Assembly (NCBI RefSeq): GCF_003725335.1
Contig: NZ_QIBY01000010.1
Span: 1 to 64,000, forward strand
Reading direction: 5' to 3'
Origin: Parvibacter caecicola
Lineage (GTDB): Bacteria; Actinomycetota; Coriobacteriia; Coriobacteriales; Eggerthellaceae
DNA length: 64,000 nucleotides
Below are more model-generated notes on this DNA. The model saw only the letters and a list, made by a program, of their open reading frames with translations, was not told where the DNA came from and did no database searches. The first letter of the stretch is position 1. The letters are not shown here.

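Noticed and set aside
935-63544. Long minus-strand open frames (several of 1,600-2,550 codons)
   Set aside because: They share exact codon register with the giant gene and their translations are Gly/Val/His/Ala-rich and repetitive with no recognisable domains. They arise because CTA, TTA and TCA are avoided in the sense strand.
1314-63836. Many plus-strand open frames of 60-275 codons in the other two frames
   Set aside because: Their translations are Pro/Thr/Arg-rich or Arg/His-rich shadows of GCC/ACC/GGC codons, and they lie wholly inside a frame with clear domain homology.
998-64000. Giant polyketide or non-ribosomal peptide synthetase, or phage tape-measure protein
   Set aside because: No carrier, ketosynthase, adenylation or condensation motifs appear. 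The repeats are extracellular beta domains, not long helical tape-measure repeats, and no phage genes flank it.

Overview
The window is almost entirely one gene. An ATG at 998 opens a plus-strand frame that stays open to the last base (64000): 63,003 nt, 21,001 codons, with no stop and the 3' end outside the window. The visible part of the protein would be roughly 2.2 MDa, among the largest bacterial gene products known. All other long open frames between about 0.9 and 64 kb, including minus-strand frames of more than 2,000 codons, are explained as shadows of this gene's codon bias.

Layout. 1-997: a G-rich edge, a doubtful small ORF ending at 478, two adjacent terminator-like hairpins (566-636), a non-coding stretch with a 17-bp direct repeat, then a promoter, a 5'-UTR hairpin and a good ribosome binding site for the giant gene. 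998-1300: a long signal peptide. 1.3-6.3 kb: acidic and glycine-rich linkers around unrecognised beta-rich segments. 6.3-23 kb: about ten copies of an unnamed two-part beta module alternating with PASTA-like domains. 23.2-24.7 kb: a five-unit PASTA block. 24.7-36.4 kb: Tyr/Trp/Asn-rich segments, a coiled coil bracketed by cysteine clusters, a four-unit PASTA block and a CUB-like module. 36.6-38.1 kb: six InlB B-type (Listeria-Bacteroides) repeats, followed by a Gly/Asp/Ser hinge. 39-47.6 kb: large unassigned surface-protein segments with two more PASTA-like units. 47.7-64 kb: SdrD B-like domains which, from about 54.1 kb, settle into a four-module super-repeat (A-B-C-D) that is still running when the window ends.

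The product looks like an extracellular, modular, fibre-like surface protein of a Gram-positive bacterium: Sec signal peptide, PASTA, InlB B and SdrD B families, Ca-binding loops, and no catalytic domain that I recognise. GC-rich sequence with C/G-ending codons and this domain mix suggest a high-GC Gram-positive; a gut Coriobacteriia/Eggerthellaceae-type actinobacterium is my best guess, but this is inference and no taxonomic marker gene is present. How the protein is anchored cannot be seen, because the C-terminus is missing.
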